DNA from: an uncultured Mucispirillum sp.
GTDB taxonomy: Bacteria; Chrysiogenota; Deferribacteres; Deferribacterales; Mucispirillaceae
Reading direction: 5' to 3'
Length of the DNA: 6,695 bases
NCBI GenBank assembly: GCA_945947845.1
Contig: CAMEZN010000099.1
Location: 1 to 6,695, forward strand
The notes under the pieces are model-generated. The model was not told the origin of the DNA and did not search any database. It saw nothing but the letters and a program-made list of their open reading frames with translations. Shown one piece after another: positions 1 through 6,695 of this stretch. The first letter of the stretch is position 1; every line of letters begins with the position of its first letter. Made by a program: the position numbers and the translations under genes.

Positions 1-786
<786 letters not shown>

Positions 787-792
787 AATAAG

Positions 793-798
793 CTCCTT
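793..798 (-). promoter_or_regulatory. Ribosome binding site of the RCC1 lipoprotein gene
   Basis: AAGGAG on the minus strand lies six bases before the ATG at 784-786. It is a near-consensus Shine-Dalgarno sequence and fixes this start, which also places a complete lipoprotein signal peptide at the N-terminus. Confidence 0.8.
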
Positions 799-818
799 TT
801 AATAGTTTTTTTATCCCT

Positions 819-844
819 TTTATCATGGGGGGGGGAAATGTCAA
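819..844 (-). promoter_or_regulatory. Predicted promoter of the RCC1 lipoprotein gene with poly-C spacer
   Basis: Reading the minus strand, a perfect TTGACA (844 to 839) is followed by TTT, nine C, then ATGATAAAAGG. The best -10 candidate I see is GATAAA (824 to 819, four of six matches to TATAAT), which leaves a 14-bp spacer, short of the usual 16-18. At the optimal 17 bp the hexamer would be AAAAGG, a poor match. The homopolymer therefore sets the promoter spacing, and the present length looks suboptimal. The -35 is clear; the -10 is tentative. Confidence 0.55.
827..835. repeat. Homopolymeric tract of nine G (plus strand)
   Basis: Nine consecutive G stand in an otherwise A/T-dominated intergenic region, 41 bp upstream of the lipoprotein ATG and directly beside its TTGACA box. 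G/C runs of this length are highly slippage-prone, and I see none comparable elsewhere in the window. The reported length may vary between cells of one culture. Confidence 0.9.
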
Positions 845-934
845 GCATAAAAATTGTATAAATATTTAAAAATGATTATATTTAATAACTTAGTCACTAG
901 GTGTCGCAGCATAATTTTATATTTAAAAAACTTT

Positions 935-962
935 TTGACATATTATTTAAATTCTTTATACT
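935..962 (+). promoter_or_regulatory. Predicted sigma-70-type promoter of the 739-residue membrane protein
   Basis: TTGACA at 935-940 and TATACT at 957-962 are separated by 16 bp. Transcription would start near 969, leaving a short leader of about 30 bases before the ATG at 998. The promoter lies within the in-frame 5' extension of this reading frame (854-997). This argues that the upstream in-frame ATG at 854 is not the real start. Confidence 0.65.
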
Positions 963-997
963 ATAAAACATATAATATTTATCAAAAGGTTGAGTTT

Positions 998-3217
998 ATG
1001 AAATATATATTAGTTTTACTTAGTGCATTAATAATAATATTAGGTGTAATATTTGTTTTAAAGCAAAGTGAAGAAAAAAATATTAAAATGCCAAAAGCAC
1101 CAGAAACAGAAAATATTGCTACATTAATCAGGCAGTTAAAACCGCTCATTGATGAAGTGTCTTTAAAGAATTTTCAAAATGATAAAGAAGTATACAGTAA
1201 TTATAAGACTCAGCTTGCTTTAATAGATTCACTTTCAGAACAAGTGCTTGATAATGCAAGCTGTATTAAAAATTTTAAAAATTATAATCCAGCAGATTAC
1301 TACACACTTCGTTTCAGCAGTAAAATGGATTTACTTTCAATGCTATCTATAATTGAAATTAATGAAAAGCAGGATAATAATACAAGTATATTTTTTGCAC
1401 AATCTTTTCTTGATTATCTAAATTTATATACTGTCCCACTTGAAAGTCTGTATAGTGAAAATATATATGTAGATGAATATTTAAAAGAATATAAAGAACC
1501 TTATTGTATTCGTGAGCAGTGTATACTGGAATATCAAAGACAATTATCATTTTTGGATAATATAGAAAAAATAATTGATACATTAAACCTTTCAGAAAAA
1601 GATAAAGAAATAAGAAATACTCTTATTGATAAATCAAAAAAAAGCTATGGTTTATATAGTATTAGTTCAGGTCTGTATGAGCATATCCCGCAATTTTCCC
1701 AATGGGAAGTATATAAAAAGAAATATATATTTGATAATTACCAGCAGACTTTCTTAAATAATCTTTATAAATATAAAGTAGTAAAGGCTTTAAAAAATGT
1801 TTATCTTGTAAAAATCTATATGCAGTTTATTATGCTTGATGATAAATATGCAGGTAACTTATCAAACTTATCAGAGATGGAGCAGGAATACCCAGAAGAA
1901 TTTTATGAAGAAAGCACTCTTTTTGTAAGCGGCTGTACAAATCCTGAATATTTACTTGAAAATACACTGAATAAATGTGTTGAATATATAAAAAATGCAC
2001 CGTCAGAAGAAGATGCTTTTTCATATTTAGAAGATGAAAATATTGCTGGCTATGTTATGATAAATGATACTCTTTGTGCAAAAAAAGATGAATATGGATA
2101 TAAATTTTATAATAATGATAATATAATGTGCCAAACATTAAAGGATAAATTAAATTATACTGGCAGCACAAATATAGAAGAACTTTCAAATTATATTGAT
2201 AAGCTTCGTCCTTATATGGATAATGTAACAAAAGAAAAGGCAGATTTAATAGCAAAAGGCGAACAACTTGATTCTATTGTATTTATAGAAGGATTTGTAA
2301 TTAATGAATTAGCAGATAAAGCTGTGGAGAGCATATATGAAGTTACAAGGTTAAAACAGTATGATAAAGCATTATATACTGTTATAAAATATGCAGCTAT
2401 GCTTGATTTAGTTACATATATAGAAGAGCTTGCAGGTAAAGACAGTAAAGAAATAGCCAATGCTTATCTATCAGCAGTTACAATGTATACAGAGCAGATT
2501 GATAATATATATGCTGCTGGTATAGATATAAATGAATTTTTAGATAATTATAAACTTCCACAAAAAATATTAGATGAAAATAAACAGGAAAATTTAATTG
2601 ATGTTTTTCGTATAATATATAGTATACTAGAAAATTATAATCTGCATAATGAAGATAAACCTGTAATTAATAAAATATTTATGGAAGGCCAGTCTGTATT
2701 AAAATATACTGCTGCTTTAATGAAACAAAATAATAAAAACGAATACCAGCTATGGCCTAAAATATTATTTCCAAAAAACTATACAGATGAAACACAAGAT
2801 TTATTTATGAAATTTTTTAATTATAGAGTTGCTAAAATCCATTATAACACATATTTTTCTAAAATATATGCAAAGCTTTTTACAGTTGATAAGTCATACA
2901 TAAATGATTATGAACAAATAACTGCACAAGATGATAAGAAAAAAGCATATATAGAAGATATTTCAGCAAAACAAAATGATATGCTTGCTGCTGCATGCAG
3001 AAACCCTGATTATTTAACAAAAAACAGGGTTGAAGAATGTATAAATATTATTAAAAATAAAAATAGCAATGAAGCTTTTTCATATTTAGAATCTTATGCT
3101 TTAAAAGAGTATGTTATAATTAATGATAAGGCTTGTGTAAAAAAAGAAAATAACGGTTTTAAATATTTTGATAATGATAATACGATATGTCAGTTATTAC
3201 AGGAAAAATTAAATTAA
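998..3217 (+). CDS. Membrane-anchored protein with two ~347-residue repeats and matched cysteines; family unknown
   Basis: I do not recognise this 739-residue protein. Residues 4-21 form one hydrophobic segment flanked by Lys2 and Lys22 and lacking a lipobox or obvious cleavage site, so it is probably a signal anchor with the rest outside the cytoplasm. Residues 40-386 and 393-739 are diverged copies of one unit. Shared landmarks are LKPLID/LRPYMD near 47 and 403, CxNPxYL at 313 and 667, AFSYLE, then INDxxCxKK and NDNxxCQ, each copy ending KLN. Four cysteines recur at 313/667, 327/681, 360/713 and 378/731 and could form two disulfides per unit. Cys89, 170 and 175 occur only in the first copy. 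The sequence is mostly helical in character and rich in Lys, Glu, Asn and Tyr, with no catalytic motif seen. The frame continues upstream to 854, but the promoter at 935-962, the AAAGG at 985-989 and the clean anchor favour ATG 998. Function is unknown; a structural or binding role in the envelope is a guess. Confidence 0.85.
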   Translation: MKYILVLLSALIIILGVIFVLKQSEEKNIKMPKAPETENIATLIRQLKPLIDEVSLKNFQNDKEVYSNYKTQLALIDSLSEQVLDNASCIKNFKNYNPADYYTLRFSSKMDLLSMLSIIEINEKQDNNTSIFFAQSFLDYLNLYTVPLESLYSENIYVDEYLKEYKEPYCIREQCILEYQRQLSFLDNIEKIIDTLNLSEKDKEIRNTLIDKSKKSYGLYSISSGLYEHIPQFSQWEVYKKKYIFDNYQQTFLNNLYKYKVVKALKNVYLVKIYMQFIMLDDKYAGNLSNLSEMEQEYPEEFYEESTLFVSGCTNPEYLLENTLNKCVEYIKNAPSEEDAFSYLEDENIAGYVMINDTLCAKKDEYGYKFYNNDNIMCQTLKDKLNYTGSTNIEELSNYIDKLRPYMDNVTKEKADLIAKGEQLDSIVFIEGFVINELADKAVESIYEVTRLKQYDKALYTVIKYAAMLDLVTYIEELAGKDSKEIANAYLSAVTMYTEQIDNIYAAGIDINEFLDNYKLPQKILDENKQENLIDVFRIIYSILENYNLHNEDKPVINKIFMEGQSVLKYTAALMKQNNKNEYQLWPKILFPKNYTDETQDLFMKFFNYRVAKIHYNTYFSKIYAKLFTVDKSYINDYEQITAQDDKKKAYIEDISAKQNDMLAAACRNPDYLTKNRVEECINIIKNKNSNEAFSYLESYALKEYVIINDKACVKKENNGFKYFDNDNTICQLLQEKLN
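1115..2155 (+). repeat. First copy of the internal protein duplication (residues 40-386)
   Basis: This copy aligns with the second almost without gaps: matching residues are 353-356 apart along the whole length. Most DNA identity is lost, but an 18-base match survives around the AFSYLE codons (2015-2032 against 3074-3091). It contains the conserved cysteines 313, 327, 360 and 378, and three extra cysteines (89, 170, 175) not found in the second copy. Confidence 0.8.
2174..3214 (+). repeat. Second copy of the internal protein duplication (residues 393-739)
   Basis: This copy begins soon after the first one ends and finishes exactly at the protein's C-terminus, with the same KLN ending as copy one. 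It keeps four cysteines in the pattern C-x13-C-x31-C-x17-C, against C-x13-C-x32-C-x17-C in copy one. Similarity is clearest over the last 75 residues and weaker but collinear over the helical N-terminal part. This is consistent with an old duplication of a whole domain. Confidence 0.8.
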
Positions 3218-3320
3218 AATATAAAATTATTTATAATATTTAAATATTAAAAAAATATAAATACTATTAATCATATAAAAAGTATTTTAGTGTATCTTGT
3301 TTTCTATATATTATTTCATA

Positions 3321-3366
3321 TAAAAAATGCACCAAAAATAATTTATATATTTATGGTGCATTTTAA
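3321..3366. terminator. Bidirectional intrinsic terminator between convergent genes
   Basis: An 11-bp perfect inverted repeat (AAAATGCACCA at 3324-3334, TGGTGCATTTT at 3354-3364) encloses a 19-base A/T loop that can pair further inside. Read on the minus strand, the hairpin ends in six T (3327 to 3322), a good terminator for leuCD, whose stop is about 43 bases upstream in that direction. Read on the plus strand it ends in four T and serves the 739-residue gene, though more than 100 bases after its stop. The rest of 3218-3406 is plain A/T-rich sequence. Confidence 0.75.
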
Positions 3367-3406
3367 TTATTATTTACTTTAAAATTATTTAAATTATATC
3401 TTCATA

Positions 3407-4009
3407 TTAATTAAAGCATTTAGGCGGCAGGTTTTTATCCATACTTTCTATTTTATCTTTATTTTTCATAAGTTCATAGATAGTGTCATAAGTGCCGTCA
3501 ATAAGGCTTTTTTGCAATGCTGGTTTTATACCTGCTTTATATATTTTATCACCTGCTTTTATTTCAGCTTTTTCTATATCTATAATTACTTCTGTATTAG
3601 GATTTTTCTCAATATAAGAAGCAAGTTCATTTATTTCTGCTTTTGGCATAGTTATACATACAAGCCCTAATACAGATGAGTTGCCATAAAAAATTTCTGC
3701 AAAGCTTTCAGCAATAACAGCTTCATAGCCTGCTCTTTTAATAGCCTGTGGGGCATGTTCTCTTGATGAACCGCAGCCAAAGTTATTACCACTTAATATT
3801 ATTTTTGCACCTTGATATTCAGGTTTATTCATAGGGTGGTCAGTAGGCTTGCCATTTTCATCAAACCTTTCATCTCTAAAAGCCTGTTCACCAAGTCCAT
3901 CAAAAGTAACACATCTTAAAAATCTAGCAGGAATAATCCTGTCTGTATCTATATCATCACCAATCATAGGCATAGCTTTGCCTTTTATTTCTTTAATATT
4001 TCCAGTCAT
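3407..4009 (-). CDS. leuD: 3-isopropylmalate dehydratase small subunit LeuD
   Basis: This is the small subunit of isopropylmalate isomerase. With LeuC it converts 2-isopropylmalate to 3-isopropylmalate through dehydration and rehydration, the second step of leucine synthesis, in the cytoplasm. The 200-residue protein has the length of bacterial LeuD (E. coli 201). It carries the aconitase swivel-domain motifs: the DIDTDRIIP segment at 19-27, YQGAKIILSGNNFGCGSSREHAP at about 65-87 (the substrate-contacting GSSREHA loop), and FAEIFYGNS at 103-111. No key residue appears missing. It starts 11 bases after the leuC stop codon, and its AGGGG Shine-Dalgarno overlaps the end of leuC, so translation is probably coupled. 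The terminator hairpin follows at 3321-3366, so no further gene appears to belong to the operon on this side. Confidence 0.97.
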   Translation of the reverse strand: MTGNIKEIKGKAMPMIGDDIDTDRIIPARFLRCVTFDGLGEQAFRDERFDENGKPTDHPMNKPEYQGAKIILSGNNFGCGSSREHAPQAIKRAGYEAVIAESFAEIFYGNSSVLGLVCITMPKAEINELASYIEKNPNTEVIIDIEKAEIKAGDKIYKAGIKPALQKSLIDGTYDTIYELMKNKDKIESMDKNLPPKCFN

Positions 4010-4020
4010 TTTTATACCCC

Positions 4021-5403
4021 TTATATCATATCTCTAACATCAGTAACAGCACCTTCAACAGCTGCTGCTGCCACCATTGCAGGACTTAAAAGCATAGTTC
4101 TTCCAGTAGCAGAACCTTGTCTTCCTTTAAAGTTTCTATTAGAAGTAGATGCAGATATCTGGTCGCCAACAAGTTTATCAGGGTTCATGGCAAGGCACAT
4201 AGAGCAGCCCGGTTCTCTCCACTCAAATCCAGCTTCTTTAAATATAACATCAAGCCCTTCTTTTTCAGCCTGTTCTTTAACAATAACTGAGCCCGGAACA
4301 GCAAGTGCTTTAACAGATTTTGCAACTTTTTTACCTTTTAAGATTTCAGCAGCTATTCTAAAATCTTCTATCCTGCCGTTTGTGCAGCTGCCGATAAATG
4401 CTACATCAATTTTTGTTCCTTTAATAGGGGTGCCTGCTTTAAATTTCATATATTCAAGAGCTTCTTTCATAATATCAGTAGCAGGTTCTGGTATTTTTTC
4501 ATCTATACCTATTGCCATTTCTGGTGTAATGCCCCATGTAACCATTGGAGTAATTTTATTAACATCAAATTTAACTATATCATCATAATGAGCATCTTTA
4601 TCGCTGGCAGTGCTTTTCCAGTATTCAACAGCTTTATCCCATGCAGCACCTTGTGGAGCATAAGGTCTTCCTTTTAAGTATGCAAAAGTAGTTTCATCTG
4701 GGTTCATATATCCAACACGAGCACCGCCTTCAATAGCCATATTACAAATAGTCATGCGGGCTTCCATACTCATTTTATCAACAGCAGTGCCTGCAAACTC
4801 ATAAGCATAACCTAACCCGCCGTTTACACCAAGTTTTGCTATAACTGTTAATATTAAATCTTTTGAGTATACTCCTTTTCCCATTTCTCCGTTTAATTCC
4901 ACTCTGCGAACTTTAAATGGAGCAATACTCATAGTTTGAGTAGCTAAAATATCCCTTACTTGTGATGTGCCAACACCAAAAGCAATAGCACCAAAAGCAC
5001 CGTGAGTTGCAGTGTGGCTGTCTCCGCAGGCAACAGTCATACCGGGTTGAGTAAGCCCTTCTTCTGGTCCTACAATATGGATAACTCCATATCTGTTATT
5101 TTTAACACCGAAAAGCTGTATTCCAAAATCAGATGTATTTTTTTCAATAGCTGCCATCATTTCTTCTGCAAGGCTGTCTTTAAAAGGACGAGCAGTATTA
5201 TCTGTTGGTATAATATGGTCATGTGTAGCAAATGTTCTTTCTGGGTGAGCTACTGTTAAGCCAAGTTCTCTAATCATAGCAAATGCCTGCGGACTTGTAA
5301 CTTCGTGTAATAAGTGCAGGTCTATAAACAGCTGAGACTGACCGCTTGCAAGAGTTCCTGCAACATGCCTTTCCCATACTTTTTGAAAAAGATTTTTTCC
5401 CAT
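4021..5403 (-). CDS. leuC: 3-isopropylmalate dehydratase large subunit LeuC
   Basis: This is the catalytic, iron-sulfur subunit of isopropylmalate isomerase and acts with LeuD. At 460 residues it matches the bacterial long form (E. coli 466), and its N-terminus resembles E. coli LeuC (HEVTSPQAF at 33-41, [11 protein letters not shown] at 57-67). Three cysteines that ligate the [4Fe-4S] cluster in this family are at 340 (in GSCTNGR), 400 and 403 (in EPGCSMC). Other aconitase-family landmarks are [21 protein letters not shown] at 127-147 and [11 protein letters not shown] near 421-431. The ATG at 5401-5403 is preceded by GAGGA eight bases upstream, and a promoter is visible 34 bases beyond it. 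The gene is intact. leuA and leuB are not in the window; if the pathway is complete they are elsewhere. Confidence 0.98.
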   Translation of the reverse strand: MGKNLFQKVWERHVAGTLASGQSQLFIDLHLLHEVTSPQAFAMIRELGLTVAHPERTFATHDHIIPTDNTARPFKDSLAEEMMAAIEKNTSDFGIQLFGVKNNRYGVIHIVGPEEGLTQPGMTVACGDSHTATHGAFGAIAFGVGTSQVRDILATQTMSIAPFKVRRVELNGEMGKGVYSKDLILTVIAKLGVNGGLGYAYEFAGTAVDKMSMEARMTICNMAIEGGARVGYMNPDETTFAYLKGRPYAPQGAAWDKAVEYWKSTASDKDAHYDDIVKFDVNKITPMVTWGITPEMAIGIDEKIPEPATDIMKEALEYMKFKAGTPIKGTKIDVAFIGSCTNGRIEDFRIAAEILKGKKVAKSVKALAVPGSVIVKEQAEKEGLDVIFKEAGFEWREPGCSMCLAMNPDKLVGDQISASTSNRNFKGRQGSATGRTMLLSPAMVAAAAVEGAVTDVRDMI

Positions 5404-5436
5404 TATTGTATCCTCGTAAAAAATTATATAAAATGG

Positions 5437-5465
5437 ATAATAATACTAAAATTATAAAATGTAAA
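5437..5465 (-). promoter_or_regulatory. Predicted promoter of leuCD
   Basis: On the minus strand TTTACA (5465 to 5460) and TATTAT (5442 to 5437) are separated by exactly 17 bp. The leader before the leuC ATG would be only about 25-30 bases, too short for a T-box, leader peptide or attenuator. Any control by leucine must therefore act on initiation or elsewhere. Confidence 0.6.
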
Positions 5466-5518
5466 GCCATAAGAAAAAAATAAATTACAGCAGATTATAT
5501 TTAATTTACAAATAAAAA

Positions 5519-5540
5519 ATATTGACATATATGACAATAT
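5519..5540. promoter_or_regulatory. 22-bp near-perfect dyad, candidate operator
   Basis: The core TTGACATATATGACAA (5522-5537) with three more paired bases on each side forms a dyad of 22 bp. It is symmetrical at 20 of 22 positions; the only break is one A opposite A pair. It covers the -35 box of the rightward promoter and lies about 55 bp upstream of the leuCD -35 box. A dimeric repressor bound here would block the rightward operon. The binding protein is not identifiable from the window. Confidence 0.45.
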
Positions 5541-5551
5541 GTATGTAAAAT
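5522..5551 (+). promoter_or_regulatory. Predicted sigma-70-type promoter of the unknown two-gene operon
   Basis: A perfect TTGACA at 5522-5527 and TAAAAT at 5546-5551 have an 18-bp spacer. Transcription would begin near 5558, about 20 bases before the ATG at 5580. The -35 box lies inside the 22-bp dyad. Confidence 0.6.
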
Positions 5552-5579
5552 AAACAATTGAGATAGTGGGTGGCAAATT

Positions 5580-5807
5580 ATGAGTGATTGGCGGTTTAAT
5601 TTTCCAGAAGAATTATCTTATGAAAATATTGCAAAGAAAATGGGTTCAGGTAACCTTATTTCCAGCGGTAATTTAGATTTTCAATATGGTTCACTAAAAC
5701 ATGTTGATGTATTAGAAAACATTGCAGATACTTCTGTGTCTGATGTTGAATTACGTGCTTATATTTTTAAACTTCCAAAACGGTTTGATGAATGGATAAG
5801 GAAGTAA
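5580..5807 (+). CDS. Small protein of unknown function (75 residues)
   Basis: I do not recognise this protein. It is 75 residues with no signal peptide, membrane segment or cysteine, so it is probably cytoplasmic. It contains Trp5 and Trp72, a Gly/Ser-rich middle (MGSGNLISSGNLDFQYGS, residues 21-38) and a basic C-terminal end (KLPKRFDEWIRK). It is believed to be real because it has a well-placed promoter (TTGACA at 5522), a G-rich though imperfect ribosome site (GTGGGTGG, ending eight bases before the ATG), and tight coupling to the next gene, which starts four bases after its stop. The two proteins probably work together, as an adaptor, regulator or partner. That is inferred from spacing only. 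Confidence 0.75.
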   Translation: MSDWRFNFPEELSYENIAKKMGSGNLISSGNLDFQYGSLKHVDVLENIADTSVSDVELRAYIFKLPKRFDEWIRK

Positions 5808-5811
5808 AATA

Positions 5812-6695
5812 ATGGGCAGTGTATATACCATCAAAAATTTATCATCTGAGCTCAAAAGAAATTATCCTATTTTTAAACAAGCTATTGAAGCTGTATATTT
5901 ATATTACAGTCTACATGAAAATATGCTTTCAATTCTTTCTGGGAATAGAGATTACGATATTTCGCACAGCATAATGAAAGCAATTCTTGAAATATTTGAT
6001 ATTGAGTATGAAAAACTGCCTTCTAAACATAAGGTATTAGCAAATAATGTGAATATTATTTACAACGAATCCCTTATAGTTTCAGAAAACTTAATAAAAC
6101 AGTTAAAAGATACTTTTCCAAGCAGTGATTTTAAAGATTTAAAATATATCCCGCATTTATCATTAAATGACCAGTTAAATTGCTATAAATTAATTATTAA
6201 TAAAGTAATGAAAACTCCATCAAAGCCTAGTATAGTAAATTACAGGAAAGGCTCAAACTATAAGTTTGATTTTGCAAGGACTGGTAAAGTTATTTCTCTT
6301 TTCTATAATTTTATAATTCTTTATGAAAAAATATTTACAGAACATAATAAAATAAACAGCAAACCTGTTAACAATAAAGAAGTCTTTATAATGGATTTTT
6401 TTATTTTTCTAAGCCATTTTACATTTGCATATATGACTGATTATGTTAGTGCAGAAGATGATGACAGAGCTATGCATTTTATTGCAAATAACCTAGCAAA
6501 AGCAGAAAAGCATTTAGAAAAAGGTATCTTAAATATAGCAAAAATTATATCAAGTTCTATTGTTGCAAGCAATGATATGGATAACGATTTAGTAATCCAG
6601 CTTGCAGCTATCAGGCAAAAAGAATATTTTTCACTATCTCAAAATATAGAATCACGAGTAACTTCATATATTTTATGGCTTAGCTATGTGGAAAT
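5812..6695 (+). CDS. Unknown protein, downstream partner of the 75-residue gene (3' end beyond window)
   Basis: The frame opens at ATG 5812 and stays open to the window edge (294 complete codons, no stop), so the C-terminus is missing. AGGAAG at the end of the upstream gene (5799-5804) serves as its ribosome site, and only four bases separate the two genes, so they are very likely co-translated. The protein begins MGSVYTIKNLSSELKRNYPIF. It looks mostly alpha-helical, rich in Lys, Asn, Ile, Phe and Tyr, with a single Cys (near residue 125). An aromatic, hydrophobic stretch lies at 191-212 (VFIMDFFIFLSHFTFAYMTDYV), but it holds Asp, His and Thr and reads more like a buried helix than a membrane span. 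There is no signal peptide, so it is probably cytoplasmic. I can assign no domain or function from the visible part. Base composition matches the neighbouring genes, giving no sign of recent transfer. Confidence 0.8.
   Translation, partial: MGSVYTIKNLSSELKRNYPIFKQAIEAVYLYYSLHENMLSILSGNRDYDISHSIMKAILEIFDIEYEKLPSKHKVLANNVNIIYNESLIVSENLIKQLKDTFPSSDFKDLKYIPHLSLNDQLNCYKLIINKVMKTPSKPSIVNYRKGSNYKFDFARTGKVISLFYNFIILYEKIFTEHNKINSKPVNNKEVFIMDFFIFLSHFTFAYMTDYVSAEDDDRAMHFIANNLAKAEKHLEKGILNIAKIISSSIVASNDMDNDLVIQLAAIRQKEYFSLSQNIESRVTSYILWLSYVE

Noticed and set aside
3073..3214. Pilin-like C-terminal disulfide loop in the repeat protein
   Set aside because: The Cys-flanked ending loosely recalls type IV pilins, but the protein lacks a prepilin cleavage motif and the segment occurs twice in a much larger helical protein.
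3235..3248. Perfect 14-bp palindrome AATATTTAAATATT just after the repeat-protein gene
   Set aside because: It is pure A/T in an A/T-rich stretch with no GC in the stem and no loop; chance is the simplest explanation, and the hairpin at 3321-3366 is a far better terminator.
4187..4588. 133-codon plus-strand frame antisense to leuC
   Set aside because: It is a shadow frame over highly conserved leuC sequence, with no promoter or ribosome site and a composition typical of antisense readings.
5270..5470. Minus-strand 66-residue frame with a hydrophobic start upstream of leuC
   Set aside because: It overlaps the leuC start in another frame, and its proposed start lies at or upstream of the leuCD promoter, so it would not be transcribed from it.

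Overview
The window is AT-rich, with strongly A/T-biased codon use, and looks like chromosomal DNA from a low-GC bacterium that is probably diderm. A Deferribacterota relative such as Mucispirillum, or Brachyspira, would fit the base composition and gene style. This is an impression from composition, not a placement supported by any search. No RNA gene, insertion sequence, CRISPR array or phage gene is visible.

Layout, left to right. (1) Positions 1-786, minus strand: the N-terminal part of an exported lipoprotein. It has a lipobox, a (Pro-Glu)26 stalk encoded by a 6-bp tandem repeat, and at least three RCC1-type repeats. It runs off the left edge. (2) Positions 787-997: a divergent regulatory region. 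A run of nine G lies just downstream of a perfect TTGACA box for the lipoprotein, a configuration typical of phase-variable promoters. A separate promoter drives the next gene. (3) Positions 998-3217, plus strand: a 739-residue membrane-anchored protein of unknown family, built from two diverged copies of a ~347-residue unit. Each copy ends in a matching four-cysteine segment. (4) Positions 3218-3406: a convergent intergenic region with a hairpin that can act as a terminator in both directions. (5) Positions 3407-5403, minus strand: leuC-leuD, the two subunits of isopropylmalate isomerase, as a compact two-gene operon with its own promoter. (6) Positions 5404-5579: a second divergent regulatory region, with a 22-bp near-perfect dyad over the -35 box of the rightward promoter. 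(7) Positions 5580 to the right edge, plus strand: a closely spaced pair of unrecognised genes, a 75-residue protein and a larger protein (at least 294 residues) cut by the window end.

Only leuCD can be given a firm biochemical role, in leucine synthesis. The two left-hand genes are both predicted to act outside the cytoplasm and share a divergent control region, so they may belong to one envelope or surface programme. That link is inference. The most notable signals are the poly-G promoter tract combined with the expandable PE stalk, the duplicated cysteine-patterned membrane protein, and the unknown right-hand operon with its candidate operator.
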